From NCBI RefSeq assembly GCF_937616625.2, contig NC_065577.1, positions 23,945,501-24,009,500 of the forward strand: DNA of 64,000 nucleotides, given 5' to 3'. This DNA is from Mercurialis annua (lineage: Eukaryota > Streptophyta > Magnoliopsida > Malpighiales > Euphorbiaceae). The translations under genes were made by a program, and so were the position numbers. The notes beneath the pieces were generated by a model. That model made no database searches. It was given only the letters and a program-made list of their open reading frames with translations, and was not told the origin of the DNA. This document shows, one piece after another, positions 35,102-47,750 of the stretch (the first letter of the stretch is position 1; every line of letters starts with the position of its first letter).

Positions 35102-36640
35102 ATGGACAACATTGTTCGTACTCGTGCTGCTGCAGAGCAAGAAGCTGAGGCTGATGATGCGATTTCCATGTAAGTCGATCAGAACGTACCACCAGTTCTG
35201 GCAAATGCTGGACGTGGTAGAGGTGCTGGCAGAGGTAGAGGTGCTGGTAGAGTTAGAGGAGCTGGTGCTGGTAGAGGTGGAGCTAGAAGACGTGGTGCAG
35301 CAGGTGTTCAGGCACCGAATGTGCAGCAGGCACCGAATGTGCAGCCGGCACCGGGGGTGCAACAGGCACCGAACATGCAGGCATTCGACTTCACTACCTT
35401 CTTGGCTGGCATTGTTGAGATGCAGAACAACCAGGCTCTTCTGCAAAATCAGTGTACTGTATTCGGTCAGTTAGCGCAGCAACAGCAACCTCAGGCTGGT
35501 GTTGTAGCTGGTATGGGTGGACTTGCTGGTGTCGATCATATTCTGACAGACAGAGAGGTGGTGATGACCTACACAAAGTTGACTCCGACTTCATTTGATG
35601 GCACAGGGGATGCTCTTGACTTTTCGGAGGAGCTTCAGTAAAACAGTCAGAGGATTCAAGCTACCGATCGTCAATCAGTGATGCTTGTAGAGATGTCGCT
35701 GAAGGGTCCACCTAAGGATTGGTTTCGCGATAACATCAGGCCAGAGATGGCTACTTTGACTTGGGCTGAGTTTGTGAACAGGTTCAGAGGTTACTATCTA
35801 CCCTTCTCTGTTACTGAGAATTCAGAGAAAAGCTGCTAAATTTGAAGAAAGGGGATAGATCAGTGACAGACTACACTACAAAGTTTTTCCGTTTGGGGCG
35901 GTTTGCTACAGATCTACAGGGTGATCGAGGGCGAGTGAACGACCGCTATGTTAGGGGTTTAGGCTCGGAATTTCTTCCTTTGCTGATAGGGACAGACATG
36001 GAGTTTGCTCGAGTAGTGGATAGTGCTCGTCGGATGGAGAATTCATTGATTCAGTTTGGGACGATCTCTGACCCTTTCCAGAATCAAAAGGGAAAGAGTG
36101 ATCTTCCTAGTGGGGGGAAGCAGGCCCCAGCGCAACATGGTAGTAGAAATTACTACAGTGGCTCTTCTCAGGCCAATAGGGAGAGTCGCCGTACGCACCA
36201 CAAGGGGAGGCATAGTACTAGGAGTGCTCCGTACAGTTCTAGTAGCAGTGGGAGTAACCGTGGTTCAGGATGCGGGTATAGTGGTGGATCGAACATTTCG
36301 TTCTGCCTGTATTTCAGACGCAGGCACTATGGTCAGTGCCAGTTAGCTCCTGGAGGTTGTTTCTCTTGTGGCCAGCCGGGTCATTTCTCCAGGAAGTGTC
36401 CAACATATGGGCAGCAGATGTCTAACTCTAGTGTGGCGCAGTCGTCTTACCAATAGCAGAGACCTGCGTTTACACAGTCTGTAGGGTATTCTCAACCTGC
36501 AGCATCTTTTGGTGGCCAGCGGAGTTGAGGTTCTAGTGGCATAGGTTTTGGTGGCCGTGGTAACGGTGGCAGAGGTTCCAACAGTTATGGTACTGGGCAG
36601 AGTTCGCAGCAGCAGCCGCAGGGTCAGGCCAGAGTGTTCG
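35102..36640 (+). pseudogene. gag: Broken gag of retrotransposon B
   Basis: Starts at the ATG giving MDNIVRTRAAAEQEAEADD. TAA at 35171-35173 replaces the Glu codon seen in element A. The Arg-Gly tract is shorter than in A, and the following APN-VQ repeat has more copies (ending AP-GVQQAPNMQ). Further breaks are TAA at 35639-35641, a one-base deletion near 35820, TAG at 36454 and TGA near 36525. The zinc knuckle C-X2-C-X4-H-X4-C is intact at 36358-36399, but the preceding half-knuckle has lost a Cys (FCLYFRRRHYGQC). Confidence 0.88.
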
Positions 36641-37820
36641 CACTTACTCCTCAGGATGCGCGTGCATCAAACGCTGTGGTGCAAGGTACCATTCAGATTT
36701 CTTTTACTGGTGCTTTGGTGTTATTTGATGCGGGTGCAACCCATTCGTTTGTTTCTACTTGTTTTGCGGGAAATTGGGTATTGGACCATCTGTTTTGAGT
36801 GAACCTGTCACGACCCAAAATATTGAGCCGCAACCGGCGCTAGGGAACGGGAGTGGTAGCTCCGGAACCCGTAGCAAGCCTAAAATCAGTATTAATTTTT
36901 CGTAAATATAATATAAACAAACAATATCAAACAACGGAAGCAAATATACATATATATATCATATAATCAAAATGTTTACACTAACTGTTTCAAAACCTCG
37001 CGTGCTCTAGTTACCGTACCCTGTACGAACTAGCCTCGCGGTACTATATACATCAGTTAGTGTTTCAAACATCTCACCGGCATCTGGGCTGTGGATCATA
37101 TACTAAACACGTAGCCTATCAAAATGTATATAAAACAATAACATCAGTTAATATATACAATCAAAATAAACTGCTGTCTAGGCTACTGTTCTGTTGACTC
37201 ATGACCACTACTGCAGCACTCACAGAAGTCAGGAACTAACATATACAGCTGACTTCTGGACTTCAAACTTTGGCCTCTAGCTAAGTCCACAAGCTAAGCA
37301 CCTGAAAGACATCAAAGGTGAGGGATCAGTATTTGGGGAAATACTGAGTGAGTTGTCATTTACTAACAATATTAATATAAAAACATAGCATCGCATTTCA
37401 AGAAAACAATAATATGAAACATATAAACACGTATTTGATCCGTACGAAACTAATATCCTAGCATGCGACACATTTCTCGAATAATCATTATCAATCAACC
37501 CAATCGTAAATATCATTCGCGAGTCCAACTCGCTGGTGGCCCAGCCACTAGATACGGGGACTCCAGACTACACCGTAGCCGAGTACTCACTCGTATCAGA
37601 AACCCAATCGTAAATATCATATTCATCAACAGCTCCAAGCTGTGTCAAGTCATTTCTCAAATGCAAACATACTAGACTGACTCGATACTGGTGATCACAC
37701 AGCCTATTGACACCCAATAGGTAGCTAGTTTCTTCGGATCGCATACTAGTTCTCATATATAGAAATTAAATAAACATATAACATTTTAATCAATTATATA
37801 TAATGCGATGCGTGAAAACA

Positions 37821-37821
<1 letters not shown>

Positions 37822-37852
<31 letters not shown>
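37822..37852. repeat. (TA)n microsatellite
   Basis: About 15 TA units inside the nested solo LTR. Confidence 0.95.
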
Positions 37853-37854
<2 letters not shown>

Positions 37855-38284
37855 AATAGTTTTAATACATGAAAGTAAAAGTACAACTCACAGTGACTGC
37901 AATCCAAGAAATGATATGATTGATCTGATAATACGCTCTCGCTAGTCCGCCTCTATTGACTCCACTACTCGCTGACACGTCTGATAAATCGTTAATAGTA
38001 AGACGTGATTCTCGTATTCTTATATGTATAATACTTTTAAGTTTTAGGATTTAGTTTCGTTTAATACTTATTCACGTATTCAATAACTTTAGTCGTATAA
38101 ACGACTTAGCGAATACTATTTCTCATAATTGAGAATCGCTTAACGTCCTTGACGTTTTCCATTGTTATTAATTATCTAAAACGTCGAGCTAATCTCGAGA
38201 TTAATGATTCTCAAAGTCCGAAACCCTTCCTTTAGAGTCAAATTACTCAAAACGTCACACATCTAGATCAATTATAGCTTGCAT

Positions 38285-38530
38285 ACGCGTGGAGGCAAGT
38301 CAGGGTGCACGGGCGTGCCCTTCGGTGGGTACACGATCGTGCAATCAAGTACACGTTCGTGCACCTCAGGGGTACACGTCCGTGTACTTATAGTACACGT
38401 TCGTGCACCATGAAAAGTGCACGTTCGTGTACTTCAGGTACACGATCGTGTACCTTGCTAGGTGCACGTTCTTGTACTTTCAGTACACGTTTGTGCACCC
38501 GTGGTGCACGGTCGTGCACCACGTGCACAG
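38285..38530. repeat. GTRCACG-CGTGYAC palindrome cluster in the nested LTR
   Basis: About a dozen palindromic or near-palindromic units such as GTACACGTTCGTGCACC, GTACACGTCCGTGTAC, GTACACGATCGTGTACC and GTGCACGGTCGTGCACC, separated by 3-8 bp. Overlapping open frames on both strands (Cys/Thr/Arg-rich on one, Val/His/Glu-rich on the other) are by-products. It lies 0.8-1.1 kb from the 5' end of the minus-strand LTR. Confidence 0.85.
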
Positions 38531-41500
38531 CCCCGGAAATCAAGTTTTCCGGGGTTTCGCCACAACCCTGACGTGCTTCACACACCCACACTCAATACCC
38601 ATATCTTGGTTTCTTCAAAAACGCTATACTAACCTCGAAAACGTCAAATTCATGCTTAAATCATAATCTCATTAAAACAGCCAACTAAAATCGATTTTTG
38701 CACCAATTTTTGAGATATTTACCTTGATTTGATTCCCAAGGATGATAGATTTTTCAATTCTGAAGAAATCACCGCTTGAATCGCTTGAATCGGACGTCGA
38801 ACGGAGAAACGGCGGCGAAACGATCGTGATCGACGATTTTAACTTCTGGAGCTTTCTTTTCTTCCTCTGGTTCATTCCTTCATTCAAATGGTAATCTCTT
38901 ATATTGAATGGCTAAAAGTCCCATTTAGTCTTTTCTTTCTTTCCTTGTTACAATTTATCTTTCAAACTTTTCTTTCTTACGATTTAGTCCATAGCTAAAT
39001 CGATAAACTCTTAAATTACTACTTTTACGTATTACTTATATCCGATAAATAATACGAAACTCAATATCAACACTTCCCGTCAAATCCTACAAAATTCCAT
39101 TTTCGACACAAAGTGGCTAAATTACCACTTTGGTCCCTGCACTTTATTTTGGGCTTTTCTTGACATTCTTCTTTTCAATTCCAATTCCGTCTTTAGAATT
39201 TAAATATACTATTAAATTCTTCGCATATAATCCTTTCCAAAACCGACCTACCAAAACTTATTTATCAAAAAACTTTCCAATTTTGCCACTCCAGCGAATC
39301 TAAACCGGACACGTGGTCCAATTGGATAATTAAACATTTTGGGGTATTACAGAACCTCTAGCTGTGTCTACACCTATGTCTGAAGGTGTAGTAGTGGACG
39401 TCGTTTAGCCTTCTTGTCCTGCGGTTATTCAGGGTAGAGAATTATGTGCTGATTTGATTGTGCTTGACGTTCTTTCTTTTGATGTCATCTTGGGGATGGA
39501 TTGGCTGTCACGCCACTTTGCTTCTATTGATTGTCGACGGAAGTCAGTCGAGTTTCGGATTCCAGGTGATCTACCTTTTTCCTTTCAGGGAGAGAAGGTA
39601 GAGAAACCTAAGAATCTGATTTCCGCCATCAAGGCGAAGCGGATGTTAGGCAAGGGTTGCCAAGGTTTTCTTGCTGTGGTTCGTGATTTGGAGGCTAATA
39701 GTGGTGATATGCATAGTGTTTCGATAGTGAATGAGTTCACTGATGTGTTTCCAGAGGAATTGCCTGGATTACCACCTATCCGTGAGATTGAGTTTTGCAT
39801 TGATGTGGTTTCTGGTACAGCTCCGATTTCGATACCACCGTATCGAATGGCTCCTGCAGAGCTGAAGGAGTTGCAGGACCAGTTACAAGAGTTGTTGGAT
39901 AGTGGATTTATAAGACCGAGTACTTCTCCATGGGGTGCTCCAGTTCTGTTTGTGAAGAAACAAGACGGTTCCTTTTGACTGTGTATCAACTACAGACAGT
40001 TGAACAAGGCTACTGTTAAGAACAAATATCCTCTTCCTCGCATCGATGATTTGTTTGACCAGTTGCAGGGTGCGAAGTGTTTTTCCAAGATTGATTTGGG
40101 GTCTGGGTATCATCAACTTTGGATCCGTGATGTAGATGTGCCTAAGACTGCTTTTCGGATGCGATATGGACATTTTGAGTTTCTGGTTATGTCCTTTGGT
40201 CTAACTAACGCACCAGCAGCGTTTATGGATATGATGAATAGAGTGTTCAAGCCGTTTTTGGATCAATTTGTTATCGTTTTCATTGATGATATTTTGATCT
40301 ATTCTCGGAGTGAGGAGGAGCATGCTTATCCTTTGAGGACTATATTACAGACATTGCGTGAGCATCAGTTGTATGCTAAGTTCTCAAAATGTGAGTTCTG
40401 GTTGGATCAGGTTACCTTTCTAGGACACGTGGTGTCGAAAGATGGGATCAAGGTTCATCCGAAGAAGATTAAGGCAGTTATGGAATGACAGAGGCTGAGG
40501 TCAGTTACCGAGATCAGGAGTTTTCTGGGTTTAGCTGGCTACTACCGTCGGTTCGTGCAAGATTTCTCCAGAATATCTGCACCGTTAACTAAACTGACAA
40601 AGAAGTGTGTTAAGTTTGAGTGGACTGACAAGTGCGAGGCGAGTTTTGAGAAATTCAATGAGATTTTGACTACAGCTCCGGTTTTGGCATTGCCTTCTGG
40701 CATTGACGGTTTCACATTGTATTGTGATGCGTCTCGGATTGGTTTGGGTTGCGTTCTGATGCAACATGACAAGTGATTTCCTATGCTTCCAGACAGTTGA
40801 AGAAGCATGAGGTGAATTACCGTACTCATGATTTAGAGTTGGCAGCAGTGGTTTTTGCGCTGAAGATTTGGAGGCATTACTTGTATGGTGCTACTTGCGA
40901 GATTTTCACTAATCACAATAGTCTGAAGTATATCTTTGATCAAAGAGAGTTGAACTTGAGACAGCGGAGGTGGCTAGAATTGCTGAAAGGCTACGACTGT
41001 ACTATTCAGTACCATCCTGGTAAGGCTAATGTGGTAGCCGATGCGTTGAGTCGCAAGTATACGGGCAGTTTGGCTCATATTTCTAAGATTGGGCGTAGAC
41101 CCATGGTTAGAAAGTGGCACAGTTTGATAGCTTCAGGCTATGGTTTTCAGGTTTCGCAGGCTGGTTGTTTGTTGGCACAGTCGCAAGTGCAACCTGTTTT
41201 GATTTATCGGATCAAAGCTTTACAAGCTGAGGATCCACAATTGAAACGGATTATTGAGGAGGTTCAGCAGGACGGTAACTCTGAGTTTACTTTTGTGGAT
41301 GGTGTTCTGAGACATGGTTCGAGATTGTGTGTTCCGGATTCAGATGGTCTGAGGGACCAGATTCTGGAAGAAGCGCACAAGTCTGCTTATAGTGTTCATC
41401 CGGGTTCTACTAAGATGTACCATGATCTTAAGGGTACCTACTGGTGGAGCAGGATGAAGAAGGATGTCGCTGAATATGTTTCTAAGTGTCTGACTTGACA

Positions 41501-42738
41501 GCAGGTGAAGCTGGAGCATCAGAGACCTTTTGGCTATCTGCAGCCATTACCTATTCCAGAGTGGAAGTGGGAGCGGATTGCCATGGATTTTGTGGTTGGT
41601 TTACCACGTACCCGACATGGGTACGATTCCATCTGGGTGATAGTTGACCATATGCCCAAGTCAGCTCATTTCCTTCCGATTAAGGTTTCGTATACTGCTT
41701 CGAGGTTGGCTCAGTTGTACATCAACAAGATTGTCAATTTGCATGGTGTACCGGTTTCTATTGTTTCAGACAGAGGTTCTGTGTTTACTTCGAGGTTCTG
41801 GAAAGCGTTACAGGAATCCTTGGGTTCTCGATTGGATTTCAGTACAGCTTTTCATCCTCAGACTGACGGTCAGTTTGAGAGGACTATTCAGACGTTGGAG
41901 GATATGCTCCGGATGTGTGTTCTCGATTTTCAGGGTAGCTGGGATACTCATTTGCCGTTGATTGAGTTTTCTTACAACAACAGTTACCACAAAGTATCGA
42001 GATGGCACCGTATGAGACTTTGTACGGGCGCAAGTGTAGATCTCATATTTGTTTGGAGGAGGTTGGAGAGCGTAAACTCTCGGGAGCAGAGATTATTCAG
42101 ATTACCTCAGAGAAGATACCGTTGATCAAACGGAGGTTAGAAACTGCTTTTAGTCGGCATAAGAGTTATGCTGATCCGAAGAGAAAAGACGTTGAGTTTC
42201 ATGTTGGTGATTTCGTGTTTCTTCGGGTTTTGCATATGAAAGGCGTGGTTCGTTTTGGTGTCAAGGGGAAGTTGGCACCAAGGTATATTGGTCCTTACGA
42301 AATTTCAGAGAGGATTGGAGTTGTGGCTTATCGTCTGGTTCTACCGCCAGACATGTCGGTAGTACATCCTGTGTTTCATGTTTCTATGTTGAGAAAGTGC
42401 ATTTCTGATCCTTCGCACGTGATTGTGCCTCAGAGTGTTGAGATTGACCAGGATCTGTCCTATGAGGAACAACCAGTTGAGGTTGTTGATACGCAAGTGC
42501 GTAAATTGCGGAACAAGGAGATTCTGATGGTCTAAGTCCTCTAGCGCAATCATTCTGTAGAGGAGTGCACTTGGGAGACCGAGTCGGATATGCAGAATCG
42601 GTATCCTTTTCTTTTCCGTGAGGTACGATTTCCCGATTTTATGTGATTTTTATGAGTTTTATTGGGTTACTTATTTTACTGCTGTTAATTGCTTATAGTG
42701 TTAAATTCGAGGACAAATTTTTAATTAGTTTGGGAGAA

Positions 42739-43207
42739 AGTAATACCCCGTAAATTTTCAGCGTTTTTCCGATAAATTTTCTGATCATTTTGAAGTACAA
42801 ATCGAAGTAAATGGTCTGATTCATGTTGGTTCGGGATTGAGTTGAGTTTGTGGTTCAACCATTTAATATTTAAAAAAAATCACTTAATTCTCGTACGAGA
42901 CCTCTCTTTTCAAGGCCTGGTCTCGTTCGAGACCAGGAAATTTCGAACGAGACCCAGCCTTAAATGGCTGAGTCTCGTTCGAAAAATGTCATCAGCGTTT
43001 GGGCTTGGTGACTGCGGCTCCTGTCACTTGTTTTCAACCTAGATTCGTGCGGTATTTAAAAACGTTTCCTTAACAGAAAATCTACACCACGATAACTTAC
43101 ACCCTATCCGTCATCCTCTTGCTCGTTCTCTGAGAAATGAAGCAATTATCATCCTTTAAAGGTTGTTGTTCCGGTAAGTTTTCTTGTTCCTCAAATATCA
43201 GTTTTGG
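42739..43207 (+). repeat. Truncated 3' LTR of retrotransposon B
   Basis: Starts AGTAATACCCCGTAAATTTT (expected TGTAAT) and follows the 5' LTR to GTTCCTCAAATATCAGTTTTGG, then changes abruptly to satellite (AAGCCAAACATTT). About 2.3 kb of the LTR is missing. It includes its own palindrome cluster at 42890-42990 (TCTCGTACGAGACC, GGTCTCGTTCGAGACC, GAGTCTCGTTCGAAAA). Confidence 0.9.
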
Positions 43208-44372
43208 AAGCCAAACATTTAAAACGTTGCGAAACAAATGCAAACGTTTCACCTTTTTAGAAATTTAAGGCAAACGTTTATAAACATTACGAAAAAAAAC
43301 CAGACGTTTCACTTTTTTAGCGATTTAACCCAAACGTTTATAAACATTACGAAACCAATCCAAACGTTTCCCCATCTTAGAGATTTAAGCCAAACGTTTA
43401 CAAACGTTACGAAGCAAATCCAAGCGTTTCACCTTTTTAGCGATTTAAGGCACACGTTTACAAACGTTACGAAACAAATTCAAATGTTTCACTTTTTTAG
43501 AAATATAAGCCAAATGTTTACAGACGTTATGAAACAAATCAATACCTTTCAACTTTTTAGCAATTTAAGCCAAACGTTTAGAAACGTTACGGAACAATTC
43601 CAAACGTTTATGCTTTAAAGTGATATTAGCCAAACGTTTGCAAGCGTTATCAAACAAATCCAAACGTTTCCCCATTTTAGTGATTTAAGCAAAACTTGTA
43701 CAAACATTACGAAACAAATCCAAGCGTTACACCTTTTCAGCAATTTAAGCCAAACGTTTACAAACGTTACGAAACAAATCCAAACATTTCACATTATTAG
43801 GTATTTAAGCCAAACCTTTACAAACGTTACAAAACAAATCCGAATATTTCACATTTTAAGCGATTTAAGTCAAACGTTTATAAACGTTACGAAATAAAAC
43901 CAAAACTTTCACCTTTTTAGCCATTTAAGCCAAAAGTTTGTAAACGTTACGAAACAAATCCAAACGTTTCACCTTTTTAGCGATTTAAGGCAAACGTTTA
44001 CAAATGATACGGAACAAAATAAAACATTTCACATTTTAGCGATTTAAGCCAAACGTTTACAAACGTTACGCAACAAATCCAAACGTTTCCCAATTTTAGC
44101 GATTTAAGCCAAACGTTTACAAACCATACAAAAAATTCCAAACGTTTCCCCATTTTAGCGATTTGAGCCAAACGTTTACAAACGTTACAAAACAAATCCA
44201 AGCGTTTACCCATTTTAGCTATTTATGCCAAATGTTTAGAAACGTTACGAAACAAATCCAAACGTTTCACCTTTTTAGCTATTTAAGCCAAACGTTTACA
44301 AACATTACGAAACAAATCCGAACGTTTCCCCATTTTAGCGATTTAAACTAAACGTTTACAAACGTTACAAAC
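43208..44372 (+). repeat. 60-bp satellite array, block 5
   Basis: Forward monomers only, between the LTR stub of element B and the next solo LTR. It is repeated nearly unchanged at 55628-56792. No gene. Confidence 0.94.
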
Positions 44373-47325
44373 TGTAATATCCCGTAAAATTTTAATTTAT
44401 TTCTCGATGAATTTCTGGTAGTTTTCTGGCCGTTTTCAGTTTAATGGCTCGATTTGTGTTTCAACCAAAAGGTTTGAACCACACCCTTTAAATCAGGTCT
44501 CAAAAGAGACCTGATTTTTGAATGAGTCTCATACGAGACACAATAGGTCTCGTATGAGACTTTAGAAATTTAGGCCTGGTCTCGTTCGAGACTAAGGTTC
44601 TAGAACGAGACCCAGCTTTAAATTGCTGGTCTCGTTCGAGAACAGCCATTCCGTTTCAGGGTGGCAACTTCGTCTTTTATTCCTAACCTAATCGACCTAC
44701 TTAGATACCTTAAATTCAACCCTAATCCATTCTCCACACTACAAGCAAACCCTAGCCATCTTTAACGTCCGTGTTCACTGAGAAACAACGATGTAATCAT
44801 CCGTCGAAGTTGATGTCCCTGTAAGTTTCTTCGTTCATCAAATTTCAGTTTTAGCTTTAATCGGCAATTTCGTATTTTTGATCATTCTCTTTCATTTCTT
44901 GATCGAAATCCCGGAGACTCTAAAATCACGTATCTATGTTTCCCTATCTCGTTTTCGCAAAACGGTACGTAATAGACCTCGTTTCAATCGCCGTACGGTT
45001 CCCGTTTTAAGTTTATGAAATCTGTCTTGTGGTTGAATTAACTACTGCCGACCCTTTTCCTTTCCCTTGGCTGTGTTTATACTTCATTCATGTTATAAAC
45101 CTCTTAGATGATTAGTCATTAATGGTTAAAGATATCGGTTAGAGATTCATATTTGTTGCCGACTCGGATTCATGGATAGATTGTCGATTGCTATCTTCGT
45201 TTTGTTTTTGTTGTTAGCTAATTTACGTGTAGCTATTACTTGGGTATGATATTTATGATGTAATTTCATGGGTTGTTATATAATCTTGGAGTTATAATTA
45301 TGAATAAAGCTTATGTTCTTAGTTTCATGATTATGAATGTTGAGGTTCAAGTTAGGGCGGGTTGTTTCAATTTAAAAGGAAAGGGATGGCTAATTGGCCA
45401 GTTTATTCACTAATATGTTTTGATTAAATCAAACGAATTCTTTTAGTTAATTACCTACTGGTTTTGTCTTTAACCTTGGTATTTGTTTGAATTATAGTTA
45501 AGTGAATTATAAGCAAAAAATATTTTATAATTTAAATTATAATTACTCGGATAATTATATTAAATTTTGAATATCTAAAATGGCGTGAAAATTGGCTAAA
45601 TTACAATTTAGTCCTTAAATATATTTTTAACTTATTAAGTTATTGGTTATAACTTTATATTACATTTTGAATTATAATAACTATATAAATTTCAAATATC
45701 AATTTGGCATGGAATTGGCTAAATTACAATTTAGCCCCTAAACGTTTTGATAACTTATTTAAGTAAGTTTTTGGTTAGTAACTTTATATTTTGTTTTAAT
45801 TATAAACAAAAGTAATCAATTTGATTTCAAATATCAAATTGGCTAAAGTACAGTTTAGTCTCTTAATTGGCTAAAGTACAGTTTAGTCCCTAAATTGGCT
45901 AAAGTATAGTTTAGTCCCCAAACTTTTATAAACTTAAAATGGTTAAGTTTTGGTTGTAACTCGGGTTACTTGAAATTGAAGTTATTGAGTTCTGTTTTTA
46001 AAATGGATTATTAATTTATAGAATTATTTTATAAATATAAACTCGGGTTTATATTTGATAAACGTTTTGAGGCGGGTCAGACTTGGGTCACCCGACAAGT
46101 GAGGTTAACTTGGTAGTTATAGATAACTCGGTTAACCCACTATTTGGAAATTAATTATTATTTAAAAATTTTTAAATAATATTTGTAAATTGGATTTTGA
46201 AGCGAGAACTCAATAGATTAGTATTAATTGAGCGTTTCTACCTATTGGGTAATTTTGTGTTATTCGTGCTAATCCTATGTGGTGTCTAGTACTCTTTATA
46301 GTTAGGGTCTGTTTTTAATAATTAGTTTATTTGTCTAGACCCGTCTACTGTTCGTGCTTCAGAGGCGAACCATGATTAGTTGCTTGCCGGTTATCACGTG
46401 GATTAGCAAGCTGTGAGTTTGTACTTACTATTTACCGCTTTATTAAGTAAATTGTTATTTTAATATTAAATATATATACTGTATGTATATTTTGAACTGT
46501 TTTTATATTATGGCTCTTAGTTGGAACATGCTACCTAATGTGCATCATTAGGACTGCGTGCACACCAGTAATGATCTGGGTAAGGTATTTATGAAAATGT
46601 GGTAACTCGGTGTGAGCATAGCTCTCGGGACCAAATAGAGTAATTCGGTGTAGCACAGCTCTCGAGAATCTGGATATGTTATAAGTGTGGTCAGTGGTAA
46701 CTCGGTGTAGCTCAGCTCTCGGGACCAGACCTATTGGATTATGTTTATAATTAGAATTGTGGATTAGGGTTCCAACTATTATTCGTACTATCGTTATTAA
46801 ATGTTTTATACGGTTTTAAAGGTTTTCCACTTGATAAATGTAAATAGTGGTATAAACTCATCTCAGTATATCTGACCCCGTTGTTTTTCCAATTTTTCCC
46901 TGGGTTATGATCTGAGAGTGTCTGATGATCTCCGTCTTGATTTTACTCGAAGTTTTCTTTTATTTTAGTAAAACTATCAAACTGTTTTATTCTTAGACCG
47001 CAGTAGTTGACTAGACGTCTTTATTTTTATTACAGTTGTTTGTCGGATTGGTTCGACTGGATATATTGCTTTGGCATGTTTATATTGTTTACTCTGTTTA
47101 CTTTTATGCCATATTGGAGACTCGTAGTTGAACGAGTATTTATAATATTAAATGTTGAGTATTATAACTGCTAGAATTAGGCTGAAGTCTCGGTTGCCCT
47201 CGAGCATTGGTTTTCTTGCAGGTTTATTATAATTGTATGTTAACCGAAAGGCTAGCTACGGGTTTTGAGTACTACATTACCCATACCCTAGCGCCGGTCG
47301 CGATTTATTAAAATGGATTGTGACA
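44373..47325 (+). mobile_element. Solo LTR, plus orientation
   Basis: TGTAATATCCCGTAAAATTT to ATGGATTGTGACA, with a perfect target duplication CAAAC at 44368-44372 and 47326-47330 inside satellite. It contains the palindrome cluster 44490-44645, three GGCTAAAGTAYAGTTTAGTCC copies (45838-45921) and three AACTCGGTGT repeats. Compared with its duplicate at 56793-59771 it lacks 28 bp near 46260, between GTGTT repeats. Confidence 0.93.
44490..44645. repeat. Palindrome cluster in LTR U3
   Basis: AGGTCTCAAAAGAGACCT near 44494, GTCTCATACGAGAC near 44525, GGTCTCGTATGAGAC near 44547, GGTCTCGTTCGAGAC near 44578 and GGTCTCGTTCGAGAAC near 44628. Two centres are CATACG and CGTATG where the duplicate has CGTACG, which fits loss of CpG by C-to-T change. 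Confidence 0.83.
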
Positions 47326-47750
47326 CAAACAAATCCAAACGTTTCACCTTTTTTGCGATTTAAAACAAACGTTTACAAACGTTACGAAATAAATCAAAAC
47401 GTTTCACCTTTTTAGCAATTTAAGCGAAATGTTTACAAATATTACAAAGCAAATCCAAACGTTTCACCTTTTTAGCAATATAAGCCAAATGTTTACAAAT
47501 ATTACAAAGCAAATCCAAACGTTCCACCTTTTTAGTGATATAAGCCAAACGTTTCGTTTCACCATTTTAGCGATTGGAGTCAAACGTTTACAAACGTTAC
47601 AAAACAAAACCAAACTTTTAAAACGTTACGAAAAAAATCCAAACGTTTCACATTTTTAGCAATTTAAGCCACGTTTATAAACGTTACGAAACAAATCCAA
47701 GCGTTTTACCTTTTTAACTATTTAAGCCACGTTTAAAAACATTACGAAAC

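Larger units (their letters stand above)
36806..39351 (-). mobile_element. Nested solo LTR inside the protease of element B, minus orientation
   Basis: Minus strand starts TGTAATACCCCAAAATG and ends TTGGGTCGTGACA; perfect target duplication GAACC at 36801-36805 and 39352-39356. In element A the same coding position holds a single GAACC. The ends match the Tekay-like LTRs, but the interior (e.g. 37000-37700) is largely different, so it belongs to another subfamily. It carries a (TA)n run and a distinctive palindrome cluster. No coding sequence recognised. Confidence 0.92.
36641..42646 (+). pseudogene. pol: Broken pol of retrotransposon B, split by a solo LTR
   Basis: The protease starts before the nested insert (LFDAGATHSF, active-site triplet 36727-36738) and resumes at 39352 after it. 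Reverse transcriptase about 39740-40490 with FIDD at 40279-40290. RNase H about 40690-41060. Integrase HHCC about 41370-41510, where TGA at 41496-41498 replaces the second Cys of CLTC; the DDE core follows at 41580-41880. Chromodomain about 42470-42646. Other breaks: TAG near 39406, TGA near 39976 (Arg of FRLC), TGA near 40486, frameshifts near 36770, 40768 and 41992, TAA 42533-42535 and TAG 42542-42544. Pol encodes protease, polymerase and integrase; none can be made whole here. Confidence 0.92.
31955..43207 (+). mobile_element. Retrotransposon B: inactivated Ty3/gypsy chromovirus with nested insert and cut 3' LTR
   Basis: Same family and gene order as retrotransposon A. 5' LTR 31955-34756, primer site 34761-34772, gag from 35102, pol to 42646, and a 3' LTR that stops after about 469 bp where satellite resumes. 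A solo LTR (36806-39351) splits the protease. Reading frames carry multiple stops and frameshifts. The base preceding GT in the 3' LTR start is changed (AGTAATACCCC instead of TGTAAT). No right-hand target duplication can be checked because the 3' end is lost; the 5 bases on the left are AAACA. Confidence 0.92.

Noticed and set aside
38305..38591. Cys/Thr/Arg-rich and His/Val-rich overlapping open frames on opposite strands
   Set aside because: Both derive from the GTRCACG palindrome array in the nested LTR; repetitive composition and overlap on both strands argue against a gene.
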